NCBI GenBank assembly: GCA_016869975.1
Contig: VGCZ01000003.1
Coordinates: 1 to 64,000, forward strand
Reading direction: 5' to 3'
DNA from: Alphaproteobacteria bacterium
GTDB taxonomy: Bacteria > Pseudomonadota > Alphaproteobacteria > Reyranellales > Reyranellaceae
DNA: 64,000 nucleotides
Shown: positions 26,912 to 35,507 of the stretch, piece by piece
How the letters are laid out: each line of letters opens with the position of its first letter
How positions within the stretch are numbered: position 1 is the stretch's first letter
The notes under the pieces: generated by a model
Told to the model about the DNA's origin: nothing
Database searches by the model: none
The model's input: only the letters and a program-made list of their open reading frames with translations
Made by a program: the position numbers and the translations under genes

Positions 26912-27394
26912 TTAGGTGGCGACGGCCGTGGCGAGGTCGTAGGTAACGGCGAACGGGTCGCTGGCTTCGGTGCCCTCATGCGCCTGGTTGTGGAAGGTCG
27001 ACTCGATCTTGGTGAAGTTCATCGACACCGACTCGCTCGGGCGGTCGCCGCCAGAGCTCATCGAGAAGGCGCTGACCAGCGTGTTCGTCAGCAACAGCTC
27101 CATGATGGTGTTGACGCCCTCGTTGCTGGTCGTCGTGAGGTGGATGGTGACATCCTCACCTTCCGTCCCGACATAGGACCGCTTCAGCAACTCGGGGGAA
27201 GCCCCATCCTGCGCCTTGGTGATCACGACCTCGCTGACGCTGACCATCGAGGCTTCGCGGTTCTTGGCCGAACCGGTCGGCGTGCCGATGCCGCGACCGC
27301 CACCCCACTGGATGGAGTCGCACGTGATCCACTGCTCGTGGGACTGAGCCGTGGTGTCGCCTTCGATAGGTCCGTACTTCATGTAGATCGCCAT
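26912..27394 (-). CDS. hcp: T6SS tube protein Hcp, copy 3
   Basis: This 160-residue protein is a close relative of copy 2: MAIYMKYGPIEGDTTAQSH, CDSIQWGGGRGIGTPTG, SEVVITKAQDGASPELLKR, SSGGDRPSESVSMNFTKIE and the ending FAVTYDLATAVAT. A strong GGAGG ribosome site stands about 7 bases before the ATG. It is first of the three hcp genes after clpV, 122 bases from the clpV stop, so it may have its own promoter. Three different Hcp proteins in one locus could build mixed tubes or serve different cargo. Confidence 0.95.
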   Translation of the reverse strand: MAIYMKYGPIEGDTTAQSHEQWITCDSIQWGGGRGIGTPTGSAKNREASMVSVSEVVITKAQDGASPELLKRSYVGTEGEDVTIHLTTTSNEGVNTIMELLLTNTLVSAFSMSSGGDRPSESVSMNFTKIESTFHNQAHEGTEASDPFAVTYDLATAVAT

Positions 27395-27516
27395 TTTTGT
27401 CCTCCTTCTGGACCGATGCCCGGTCCGATTGATCCTGTCGTTCGGGCGATCTGACCGTTTCGCCCCTGGGCAGTCACTCGCCGCCGCCCCCGACGCCCAT
27501 CACCCGTACTGAGTGA

Positions 27517-30153
27517 TTACTCAATCTTGTACTCGAACTTCCCGTCCTTGTCTACCCCCACATGCACCTTGTTGATAACTTGGCCATCGGCGAGGGCGGA
27601 CAGGAAGTGGCCGGAGAGTTCCGGCAGCATGGTTCGCTGGATGATCTGCTCGATGTTGCGGGCACCGGACTCGACCTCGGTGCAGCGCGCGGCGATGGCG
27701 TCGACCATCGCGTCGTCGTAAACCATTGTCGCCTTGTAGTTTTCCGCCACCCGCTTGACCACGCGACCGAGCTGCAGGCGGACGATCTTCTTGATCGTCG
27801 AATCGTCCAGCGGATAGTACGGCACCACCGTGATGCGGCCGATGAAGGCTGGCTTGAAGGTCTTCAGCAGCTCCGGATGCAGCGAACTGGCGAGCGCCTC
27901 GGGATTCGGCCTTGTGTCCGGATCGGCGCAGAGCTTGGCGATCAGGTCGGTGCCGGCGTTCGACGTGAGGATGATCACGGTGTTCTTGAAGTCGATGTCG
28001 CGGCCTTCGCCGTCGCGCAGCATGCCCTTGTCGAACACCTGGTAGAACACGTCCTGGACGCCCGGATGGGCCTTCTCGACCTCGTCGAGCAGCACCACCG
28101 AATAGGGGTGGCGCCGCACCGCCTCGGTCAGCACGCCGCCCTCGCCGTAGCCGACATAGCCCGGCGGCGAGCCGACGAGCATCGAGACTTTGTGCTCCTC
28201 CTTGAACTCCGACATGTTGATGATCGTCAGCGCCTGGTCGCCGCCATACATCTCCTCGGCGAGCGTCAGCGCGGTCTCGGTCTTGCCGGTGCCCGATGTG
28301 CCGGCGAGCATGAAGACGCCCAGCGGCTTGCGCGGGTCCTGCATGCGCGCGCGCGCCGTGCGCATGCCCTTGGCGATGATCTCCAGCGCGTGATCCTGGC
28401 CGATGACGCGCTCGGCCATCTTGTCCTTGAGGTTCAGCACGGTGCGGATCTGATCGCCCAGCATGCGGCCGACGGGGATGCCGGTCCAGTCGCCGACGAT
28501 GGCGGCCGCAGCCTGCGCGTCGACCAGCGGCAGCACCAGCGGCGTCTCGCCCTGCAGCTTCTTCAGCGCCTCCCACTTCTCGTCCAGCGCGGCCTTCTTG
28601 GCCGGGCGGTCGGCCTCGTTGGCCTCGCCCTCGAGCTCGGCGCGCAGCTTGGTGACCTCGTCGACGAGGACTTTCTCCTGCTTCCAGCGCTCTTCCATCT
28701 CGGTCAGCTCGACCTTGAGCTTGGCGAGTAGCTCTTCGCCCTCGGCGATCTCCTCGGCGTGGTCGGTGCCCGCCTGCTGCTCGCGCTTCTGGATGTTGAT
28801 CAGGTTGTCGAGCAGGCCGATGCGGCGGCGCAGGTCCTCGACCGCCGGAGGCGTCGAGGCGAGACCCATGGCGACACGCGCGCAGGCCGTGTCGAGAACG
28901 CTGATCGCCTTGTCGGGCAATTGCCGGCCGGCGATGTAGCGGTTGCTCAGCCGCACCGCCTCCTGCACCGCCTCGTCGAGCACGCGCACCTGATGGTGCT
29001 TTTCCATCACGTTGGCGATGCCGCGCAGCATGTCGATGCCCGACTTCTCGTCCGGCTCCTCGACCTTGACCACCTGGAAGCGGCGGGTGAGCGCCGGGTC
29101 GCGCTCGAAGTACTTCTTGTACTCGGCCCAGGTCGTGGCCGCGATGGTGCGCAACTCGCCGCGCGCCAGCGCCGGCTTCAGCAGGTTGGCCGCGTCGCCC
29201 TGACCGGCCGCGCCGCCGGCGCCGATCATCATGTGGGCTTCGTCGATGAACATGATAATCGGCTGCGGCGAGGCCTTGACGTCCTGCAGCACGCTGTTCA
29301 GCCGGTTCTCGAACTCGCCCTTCATGCCGGCGCCGGCCTGCAGCAGGCCGAGGTCGAGCACGCGGATGGCGCAGTTCTTCAGCTTCTCCGGCACGTCGCC
29401 TTCGGCGATCTTCAGCGCCAGGCCGTCGACCACCGACGTCTTGCCGACGCCGGCCTCGCCGGTGAGGATCGGGTTGTTCTGCCGGCGGCGCAGCAGGATG
29501 TCGATGCACTGCCGGATCTCGTTGTCGCGGCCGAGCACCGGATCGAGCTTGCCGCTCTTGGCGCGCGCCGTCAGGTCGGTAGTGTAGAGATCGAGCGCGC
29601 CGGTCTTGGCGCCCGCGGGCCGGTGGGCGCCGGCGCCGCCGGCGGACTGCACGTCCTGCGCCACCTCGGCCGCCTTGGCTTCGGACGAGCCGTCGGTCGC
29701 GGCGTCGAAATCGCGCGACAGCGCCTCGACGGGAATCTTCGCGAACTGGCTCGACGCGTTGCGCGCGGCGATCGCCATGGTCTCGTCGCTCAGCATCGCC
29801 ACCAGGATGTGGCCCGAGCGCACCTGCGGCGAGGATTTGTTGACCGAGGCGAAGAGGTAGGCCTCGCTGGCCAGCTTGACGATCTGCGGCGCCAGCGCCG
29901 GCGGGCGGCCGTTGCCGGTCTTGAAGCGATCGATGGCGCGATTGAGGTCGGCGCTGAGCCGGCCGACATCGGCCTCGTACTTGCCCAGTATCTTGGCGAT
30001 GTCGTTGTCGGGCACGTCGAGGATCTTCAGGAGCCAATGCTCGATCTCGACGTTGTAGTTGGTCCGGGACATCGTCAAACCGGCGGCCGCTTCGAGCGCT
30101 TTGCGGCAGGGATCATTGAGCTTGGTGACAAGCGACTTGAGATCAACGGCCAT
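27517..30153 (-). CDS. clpV: T6SS sheath-disassembly AAA+ ATPase ClpV (TssH)
   Basis: 878 residues are predicted from the ATG at 30153, which follows GGGGAAG and gives the standard N-terminus MAVDLKSLVTKLNDPCRKAL; an in-frame start 15 codons earlier has no family support. The order is a ClpN domain (1-150), first AAA module with Walker A GEAGVGKT at 232-239, a ClpB-type coiled-coil middle (about 430-540), second AAA module with Walker A GTSGTGKT near 615 and SMLVGSPPGYVGYGEGG, and a C-terminal ClpB D2 small domain. ClpV extracts TssC from contracted sheaths. It is transcribed away from the amidase gene and leads the hcp genes. Confidence 0.95.
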   Translation of the reverse strand: MAVDLKSLVTKLNDPCRKALEAAAGLTMSRTNYNVEIEHWLLKILDVPDNDIAKILGKYEADVGRLSADLNRAIDRFKTGNGRPPALAPQIVKLASEAYLFASVNKSSPQVRSGHILVAMLSDETMAIAARNASSQFAKIPVEALSRDFDAATDGSSEAKAAEVAQDVQSAGGAGAHRPAGAKTGALDLYTTDLTARAKSGKLDPVLGRDNEIRQCIDILLRRRQNNPILTGEAGVGKTSVVDGLALKIAEGDVPEKLKNCAIRVLDLGLLQAGAGMKGEFENRLNSVLQDVKASPQPIIMFIDEAHMMIGAGGAAGQGDAANLLKPALARGELRTIAATTWAEYKKYFERDPALTRRFQVVKVEEPDEKSGIDMLRGIANVMEKHHQVRVLDEAVQEAVRLSNRYIAGRQLPDKAISVLDTACARVAMGLASTPPAVEDLRRRIGLLDNLINIQKREQQAGTDHAEEIAEGEELLAKLKVELTEMEERWKQEKVLVDEVTKLRAELEGEANEADRPAKKAALDEKWEALKKLQGETPLVLPLVDAQAAAAIVGDWTGIPVGRMLGDQIRTVLNLKDKMAERVIGQDHALEIIAKGMRTARARMQDPRKPLGVFMLAGTSGTGKTETALTLAEEMYGGDQALTIINMSEFKEEHKVSMLVGSPPGYVGYGEGGVLTEAVRRHPYSVVLLDEVEKAHPGVQDVFYQVFDKGMLRDGEGRDIDFKNTVIILTSNAGTDLIAKLCADPDTRPNPEALASSLHPELLKTFKPAFIGRITVVPYYPLDDSTIKKIVRLQLGRVVKRVAENYKATMVYDDAMVDAIAARCTEVESGARNIEQIIQRTMLPELSGHFLSALADGQVINKVHVGVDKDGKFEYKIE

Positions 30154-30329
30154 AGGTCTTCCCCGGGCGCGAGGCGCACTGGCGACTACATAGGGCATCG
30201 ACGTTGCGATGCTGTAACAGTCCAGCGCGCTGACCCCTCTCCCGGATGCGGCGTGGCGGACTATGACGAAGAATGAACAGAAACGACCTCGGAGTCGAGG
30301 GGGTGTTCAATCCGAAATGCCGGTTGGCC

Positions 30330-30368
30330 GGCCCGACGATCGACCGATTGATCCACCCGTGTCGGGCC
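30330..30368 (+). repeat. Inverted repeat in the amidase leader
   Basis: GGCCCGAC (30330-30337) pairs with GTCGGGCC (30361-30368) over a 23-base spacer, in the 251-base gap between the divergent clpV and amidase starts. It could be a leader stem or a protein site. Nothing else in the gap is recognisable as a promoter. Confidence 0.25.
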
Positions 30369-30404
30369 TGCGATGCTGATAGCCGACAGAGTAGGGGAGC
30401 CATC

Positions 30405-31670
30405 ATGACCGATACGCCCTTCTGCCCGACAGTCAGCGCGGCGCTTGTGGGCTTGCGGAACGGCGGCCTGACGCCCCAAAGCCTGCTGGATCGTTGCTTC
30501 GCGCGTGTTCACGCGCGGGAAGAGGCGGTGGGCGCCTGGCAGACGATCGACGAGGCGGCGACGAGGCGCATCGCTGGCCTGAACCTGGTTGGACCCCTGG
30601 CCGGCCTGCCGGTGGGCGTGAAGGACATCATCGACACGGCCGACCTGCCGACCGGCTACGGCTCGAAGGCTTTCGTCGGCCATCACGCGGGCGCCGACGC
30701 CGCCTGCGTCGCCGCGCTGCGCTATGCCGGCGCCGTCGTCCTGGGCAAGACCGTGAGCACCGAGTTCGCCTCGATGCATCCCGGCAAGACGCGCAATCCG
30801 CATAATCTGAAGCACACGCCGGGCGGCTCATCGAGCGGGTCGGCGGCGGCGGTGGCCGATGGCATGGTGCCGGTGGCGCTGGGCACGCAGACCGCCGGCT
30901 CGGTGATCCGCCCGGGCTCGTTCTGCGGCGTGGTCGCCTACAAGGGCTCCTATGGCTGGACGGACACAACGGGCATCCATCCGCTGGCGCCTTCCTTCGA
31001 CACGCTGGGCTTCTACACCCGCGCCGTCGCCGATATCGCGCCGGTTCGCGCGGCGCTCGCGGAGGGTGCGAGGGATCGTGTCACGGCGCGCAAGCCGATG
31101 ATCGGCCTGTGCCGCACGCCGCAATGGGACCAGGCGGGCGCGGGCACGAAGCGCGTGGTGGAAAACGCGTTCGAGAAGCTGCGCGCCGCCGGCGCCACTA
31201 CCTTCGAGGTGGTCTGTCCGCCGTCGTGGAACGACCTCATCGAGACCCACCGCCGCTTCATGCTGCGCGAGATGCCGGCGATCTTCGAGAAGATCATCGC
31301 CCAGCGCGGCGAGAAGATCAGCGACGGCTTCAAGGAACAGGTCAGGGAAGGCGCCTCGATCTCGGCCGCCGAGGCCGCCCGGCATGCGCAGGCGATCGCC
31401 GATCGGCGCGGCGACTTCGCGCGCATGATCGGGCGTGGCGAGATCTGGCTGACGCCGGCGGCACCCGACGAGGCGCCCGAGGGCATCGAACGCACCGGCG
31501 ATCCGCTGTTCAACCGCCTGTGGACCCTGCTCGGCGGACCGCTGATGTCGCTGCCCGCCGGCACGGGCGCCAAAGGCCTGCCGATCGGCGTGCAGCTGGT
31601 CGGCGCGCCGGGCGCAGACGACGATCTGATCGACGCGGCTGCCTGGGTCGAGGCGGCGCTGGCCAAATGA
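30405..31670 (+). CDS. Amidase-signature family hydrolase
   Basis: 421 residues are predicted from the ATG at 30405, which has GGGGAG upstream; the upstream extension of 44 codons is leader sequence. It has the amidase-signature Ser-cisSer-Lys catalytic layout: Lys73 in GVKDIID, the Ser-rich loop GGSSSGS at 140-146, and Ser166 in the GTQTAGSVIRPG motif (a variant of GTDTGGS). This enzyme would cut an amide bond in the cytoplasm; the substrate is not predictable. It is followed by the IclR regulator and an ABC importer, so it may work on the imported compound or its breakdown product. Confidence 0.88.
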   Translation: MTDTPFCPTVSAALVGLRNGGLTPQSLLDRCFARVHAREEAVGAWQTIDEAATRRIAGLNLVGPLAGLPVGVKDIIDTADLPTGYGSKAFVGHHAGADAACVAALRYAGAVVLGKTVSTEFASMHPGKTRNPHNLKHTPGGSSSGSAAAVADGMVPVALGTQTAGSVIRPGSFCGVVAYKGSYGWTDTTGIHPLAPSFDTLGFYTRAVADIAPVRAALAEGARDRVTARKPMIGLCRTPQWDQAGAGTKRVVENAFEKLRAAGATTFEVVCPPSWNDLIETHRRFMLREMPAIFEKIIAQRGEKISDGFKEQVREGASISAAEAARHAQAIADRRGDFARMIGRGEIWLTPAAPDEAPEGIERTGDPLFNRLWTLLGGPLMSLPAGTGAKGLPIGVQLVGAPGADDDLIDAAAWVEAALAK

Positions 31671-31714
31671 GAAGGTTTGAGAAGGGTAATTCGGTGGCTG
31701 GCGCGGCACTCGCA

Positions 31715-31744
31715 TTGACTCCGGCGCGGACCGACCCCTAACCT
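31715..31744 (+). promoter_or_regulatory. Possible promoter of the IclR/ABC operon
   Basis: TTGACT (31715-31720), 18 bases, then TAACCT (31739-31744) is a weak sigma-70-like pair. It matters because the perfect palindrome starting ten bases downstream would cover the transcription start, a good layout for repression. Confidence 0.3.
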
Positions 31745-31753
31745 GATCGAAAT

Positions 31754-31770
31754 ATGGAACGCGGTTCCAT
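31754..31770 (+). promoter_or_regulatory. Candidate IclR-type operator (perfect 7-3-7 palindrome)
   Basis: ATGGAAC-GCG-GTTCCAT is a perfect inverted repeat, 16 bases before the iclR-family start codon and just downstream of a possible promoter. IclR-family regulators usually bind short palindromes of the TGGAAnnnnnTTCCA kind in front of their own gene. Autoregulation plus control of the following transporter is the simplest reading. Confidence 0.6.
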
Positions 31771-31786
31771 TTTTCGGGACTAACCG

Positions 31787-32560
31787 ATGGGCGCGCTGTC
31801 GAATGCGGTGGCCATCCTGCGCTGGGCGCGGGGACGGGAACCCGACTTCGGCGTGAGCGAAGTGGCGTTGGGGCTCGCCATGCCCAAGAGCACCGCGTCG
31901 CGGTTGCTCAAGGACATGGCGGTGCAGGGCCTGCTCGAGCGCGACGCCGCCACGCAGCGTTACCGCGTCGGTATGTTGCTGCTCGAACTCGGCCGCCAGT
32001 ATCGCGCCGGTCAGCCGCTGGTCGAGGCGGCCGACGCGGCGCTGATCGAGCTGACGCGCCGGACCGGCTTTGCCACCGGTATCAGCCTGCTCGACGGTGT
32101 CGAGATCGTCGTGCTGCGCTCCAGGCCCGGCACGCATCCGCTGCAGGTCGTCACGCCGCCGGGCGCACGCAGCCCGGCCTGGGCCAACTCTACCGGCCGC
32201 AACCTGCTGGCGCGCCTGCCCGACGCCGAGATCGCGCGGCGCTTCTCGCCCTATCCAGCGCTCGATCGTCCCAACGCGCCGGCCAATTTCGGCCAGCTGA
32301 TGGAGCGCATCGGCCGCGCCCGCGCCCGCGGCTTCGATGAATCCGACGACGAGGCGCTGCCAGGTGTCGCCGCGGTATCCGTGGCCATCGCCGATCCGAC
32401 GTCGGGCGACGCGATGTCTCTGTACGTCGCGTTCTCCGGTCTGCATGTGAACCGCCAGCGCCGCCGCGAGCTCGCCGCCATGCTGCTCGACGTCAAGCTG
32501 CGGCTGATCGACCGCTTCGGCGAGGAAACCACGGCCGAGCCGAGGCGCGCGCATGGCTAG
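31787..32560 (+). CDS. IclR-family transcriptional regulator
   Basis: This 257-residue protein has an N-terminal winged helix (about residues 1-65, with VSEVALGLAMPKSTASRLLKDM as recognition region and a QRYRVG wing) and an IclR effector-binding domain (about 80-250: GFATGISLLDGVEIVVL, RSPAWANSTGRNLLARL, RARGFDESDDEALPGVAAVSV). These regulators sense small organic acids or related catabolites. It overlaps the first ABC permease gene by 8 bases, so it is co-transcribed with the importer. The palindrome upstream is its likely binding site. Confidence 0.93.
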   Translation: MGALSNAVAILRWARGREPDFGVSEVALGLAMPKSTASRLLKDMAVQGLLERDAATQRYRVGMLLLELGRQYRAGQPLVEAADAALIELTRRTGFATGISLLDGVEIVVLRSRPGTHPLQVVTPPGARSPAWANSTGRNLLARLPDAEIARRFSPYPALDRPNAPANFGQLMERIGRARARGFDESDDEALPGVAAVSVAIADPTSGDAMSLYVAFSGLHVNRQRRRELAAMLLDVKLRLIDRFGEETTAEPRRAHG

Positions 32561-33464
32561 CGTCACGCTCGACGATGTCGCGCCGCCGCCGCCGGCCATG
32601 CGTCGTCGCGGTGTCTCGCCGATCGCCTGGCTCGCGGCGCCGGCTTTGCTGCTCTTCGTCGTCTTCTTCGTGCTGCCGTTCGGCGTGATGGCGCTGCTGT
32701 CTCTGCTCAGCGGCAATCCCGCCACCAACCCCAACGTGATCTGGACCACGCGCCACTACGAGCGCTTCCTCGGCGACGACCTCTATCACGATGCGCTGTG
32801 GTCGACCCTGCGCATCGGCCTGATCACGACGGTCGTCGCCCTGCTGATCGGCTACCCGCTGGCGCATTGGATGGCGCGCATGAAGTCGCGCATCGGCCAC
32901 GCCGCGCTCTTGATGGCGGTGATCGCGCCGATGCTCACCGGCATCGTCGTGCGTACCTTCGCCTGGATGACGATCCTGCAGGACAAGGGCGTGATCAACA
33001 CCACGCTGATCGGCATGGGCCTGATCGAGAAGCCGCTGCCGCTGATGTACAACGAGTTCGGCACCATCGTGGCCCTGGTGCACATCTACGTGCCGTTCAT
33101 GGTGCTGACCTTGACCGGCGTGATCGGCCGCATCGACGAACGGCTGGAGCAGGCGGCGCGCAATCTCGGCGCGACGCGGATGCGCGCCTTTGTCGAAATC
33201 ACCCTGCCGCTCAGCCTGCCCGGCATCCTCGCCGGCTCGCTGCTGGTCTTCGCGCTGTCGATCAGTGCCTATGTCACGCCCTTCCTGATGGGCGGCACGA
33301 ACGTGCTGACCCTGCCGATGATGATCTACCAGCAGGTCAGCTCGTCCTTCAATATCGGTTTCGCTGGCGCGCTGGGCGTCGTGCTGCTGGCGGTCTCGCT
33401 GGTGATCATCGTCGCCTACAACCGCGTGCTCGCCCGCCTCTCCGGCGACGAGGGGCTGACATGA
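32553..33464 (+). CDS. ABC transporter permease 1 (PotB/spermidine-putrescine type)
   Basis: This 303-residue inner-membrane protein has about six membrane helices, the first at about residues 27-52, and the binding-protein-dependent permease (EAA) loop EQAARNLGATRMRAFVEIT. It is of the polyamine/iron/2-aminoethylphosphonate type, where two different permeases work with one ATPase. The ATG lies inside the end of the IclR gene and its stop overlaps the next permease by ATGA. Confidence 0.93.
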   Translation: MASVTLDDVAPPPPAMRRRGVSPIAWLAAPALLLFVVFFVLPFGVMALLSLLSGNPATNPNVIWTTRHYERFLGDDLYHDALWSTLRIGLITTVVALLIGYPLAHWMARMKSRIGHAALLMAVIAPMLTGIVVRTFAWMTILQDKGVINTTLIGMGLIEKPLPLMYNEFGTIVALVHIYVPFMVLTLTGVIGRIDERLEQAARNLGATRMRAFVEITLPLSLPGILAGSLLVFALSISAYVTPFLMGGTNVLTLPMMIYQQVSSSFNIGFAGALGVVLLAVSLVIIVAYNRVLARLSGDEGLT

Positions 33465-34279
33465 GCGCGCCGCGAACGAACACCAGGCGCTTCGACGCCG
33501 GCCGGGCGGCGTACCTCACGCTCAACGGTGTCATTCTCGCCTTCCTGCTGGCGCCGCTGGCGATCGTCACGGTCTTCGCGCTCAATCCCACGCCCTATAT
33601 CTCCTTCCCGCCGGTCGGCGTCACCACGCGGTGGTTCGAGAAGTTCTTCGCCACCGAGGACTTCATGCGCTCGCTGTGGCTCAGCCTGCGCGTGGCGGCG
33701 ATGGTGCTGGTCCTGTCGACGACCTTGGGCGCGATGTGCGCGCTGGCGCTGGCACGCGGCCGCCTGCCTGGCGCGCGGGTGCTGACCGCCTTTTTCATGT
33801 CGCCCTTGATGCTGCCGGCGATCCTCACCGGCCTGGCTCTGTTCCAGGTGCTGCTGCTCTCCGGCGTCGGCCGCCCGGTCTGGGGCCTGGTGCTCGGCCA
33901 CACGCTGGTCGCTGTGCCCTATGTGCTGCGCACGACCTTGGCGGTGCTGGCCAATTTCGACACCAAGGTCGAGGAGGCCGCCGCCAGCCTGGGCGCCTCG
34001 CCGACGCGCGTCTTCTTCGAGGTGACCCTGCCGCTGATCCGCCCGGGCGTGATCGCCGGCGGCATCTTCGCCTTCATCGTCTCCTTCGACCAGTTCCCGA
34101 TCTCGCTGTTCCTGGTGCTGCCAAAGGGCGAGACCTTGCCGGTCGTGCTGTTCAACTACATGAAGTTCGACCTCGACGGCGCGATCGCCGCGGCGTCGAT
34201 GGTCTCAATTCTGATGGCGTTGAGTGTCGTGCTCCTGCTGGAGCGTGTGATCGGTCTGAAAGCCTACGTGAAGCTCTGA
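33461..34279 (+). CDS. ABC transporter permease 2 (PotC type)
   Basis: 272 residues are predicted from the ATG that overlaps the stop of permease 1 (ATGA); the much longer open frame upstream is out-of-frame reading of permease 1. It has about six membrane helices and the EAA loop EEAAASLGASPTRVFFEVTL. It completes the heterodimeric channel with the previous gene. The substrate-binding protein follows 22 bases later. Confidence 0.93.
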   Translation: MSAPRTNTRRFDAGRAAYLTLNGVILAFLLAPLAIVTVFALNPTPYISFPPVGVTTRWFEKFFATEDFMRSLWLSLRVAAMVLVLSTTLGAMCALALARGRLPGARVLTAFFMSPLMLPAILTGLALFQVLLLSGVGRPVWGLVLGHTLVAVPYVLRTTLAVLANFDTKVEEAAASLGASPTRVFFEVTLPLIRPGVIAGGIFAFIVSFDQFPISLFLVLPKGETLPVVLFNYMKFDLDGAIAAASMVSILMALSVVLLLERVIGLKAYVKL

Positions 34280-34301
34280 TCTCGAACGGAGGAGGTTGCC
34301 A

Positions 34302-35348
34302 ATGTCTCGTCTATCCCGTCGCACCGCGTTGAAAGCCGTCGCCGCGTCGACCGTCGCCACCCTGGCGGCGCCCTCGATCCTGCATGCCCAGGTCAAGACC
34401 CTCAAGATCACCACCTGGGGCGGCAAGTGGGGCGAGATCATGAAGGGCACGGTGCTGCCGGCCTTCGAGAAGGAATTCAAGTGCACGGTCTCCGCCGACC
34501 AGGCCTTCCCGTTCCTGCCCAAGCTCTTGGCCAGCGCCAAGAACGATCCGATCTACGACGTGCTGCACACCAACTCGAACGAGCAGTGGAACGCGGTCGG
34601 GCAGGGGCTCGTGGTGGACAAGATCACGTCCAAGGAAGTACCCAATGTTGCCGACGTCTATCCGTACGCGGTGAGCGAGAAGATCGTCGGCGTGTCGATC
34701 TTCACGTCGGCCATCGGCCTGGGCTACCGCACCGACAAGGGTTTGACCCCGCCCAAGTCCTGGAAGGATCTCGCCGACCGGAAGCTCGATGGCGCGCGCG
34801 GCGGCTACATCATCCCGGTCAACAGCCTGGGCCAGGCGCATTTGATGATGCTGGGCCAAGTATACGGCAAAGGCATGCAGGACCTCGATGCCGCCTACAA
34901 GGCGCTCGAGCAGCTCAAGCCGATCAAGATGGTCGACTTCACCGGCCAGATGGAAAAGATGATGCTGAGCGGCGAGGTCAGCATGGGCGTGATCCACGAC
35001 AGCGGCATCTATCGCTACGATGGCCAGAACCAGCCGGTCGACTTCGCCATCCCGAGCGAGGGTGTCCTGGCGCTGGAGCAGGTGCTGAACGTCACGCCGG
35101 GCAGCAAGGTCAAGGAACTGGCCTTCGCCTATATCGACTTCATGCTGCGGCCCGACATCCAGAAGCAGCTTGCCGAAGGCGTCTGGTACTCGCCGTCGAA
35201 CAAGAAGGTGAAGCTCGATCCCAAGTACGACGCCAAGCTGTTCAACACCGAGGCCAAGGTGGCGCAGCTCATCCAGCCCGACTGGAAGTGGTACAACGCG
35301 CGCAAGGACGACATCGACGCCCGCGTCGCGCGTCTGCTGCGAGGCTGA
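34302..35348 (+). CDS. ABC transporter substrate-binding protein (PotD-like, probable Tat export)
   Basis: 348 residues are predicted from the ATG that has GGAGGAGG upstream; a TTG two codons earlier is less well placed. The N-terminus SRLSRRTALKAVAASTVATL has a twin-arginine type signal (SRRTALK), so folded export by Tat is likely. The mature part resembles PotD/iron-type solute-binding proteins (LKITTWGGKWGEIMKG at the start, DFMLRPDIQKQLAEGVWYSPSN near the end). It captures the substrate in the periplasm for the two permeases and the ATPase. The ligand cannot be told from sequence; the nearby genes suggest an amide-, hydantoin- or amine-containing compound. Confidence 0.92.
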   Translation: MSRLSRRTALKAVAASTVATLAAPSILHAQVKTLKITTWGGKWGEIMKGTVLPAFEKEFKCTVSADQAFPFLPKLLASAKNDPIYDVLHTNSNEQWNAVGQGLVVDKITSKEVPNVADVYPYAVSEKIVGVSIFTSAIGLGYRTDKGLTPPKSWKDLADRKLDGARGGYIIPVNSLGQAHLMMLGQVYGKGMQDLDAAYKALEQLKPIKMVDFTGQMEKMMLSGEVSMGVIHDSGIYRYDGQNQPVDFAIPSEGVLALEQVLNVTPGSKVKELAFAYIDFMLRPDIQKQLAEGVWYSPSNKKVKLDPKYDAKLFNTEAKVAQLIQPDWKWYNARKDDIDARVARLLRG

Positions 35349-35365
35349 TGATGGCTCGCACTTCT

Positions 35366-35491
35366 ACCTTCCCCCGGAGGGGGAAGGTGGCGCGCGCGGC
35401 GCGACGGATGGGGGATGCTGCAACGCACGCGGTGTTCGTCTTCGACATCCCCCATCCGCCCTTCGGGCACCTTCCCCCTCCGGGGGAAGGT
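35366..35491. repeat. Family A intergenic inverted-repeat element, copy 1
   Basis: The two arms start and end with TACCTTCCCCCGGAGG and its complement and share GGATGGGGGATG toward the centre; the inner parts differ (GCGCGCGCGG versus CCCGAAGGGC). It fills the 159-base gap between the binding-protein gene and the ATPase gene of the same transporter, so it would be transcribed as a long hairpin. Related elements lie at 50972-51020 and 53556-53702. Confidence 0.8.
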
Positions 35492-35507
35492 AAGACGACG
35501 GCGCGCC

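Noticed and set aside
32798-33460. Extension of the second ABC permease frame far upstream
   Set aside because: The added sequence is out-of-frame reading of permease 1; the ATG in the ATGA overlap at 33461 starts the homologous part.
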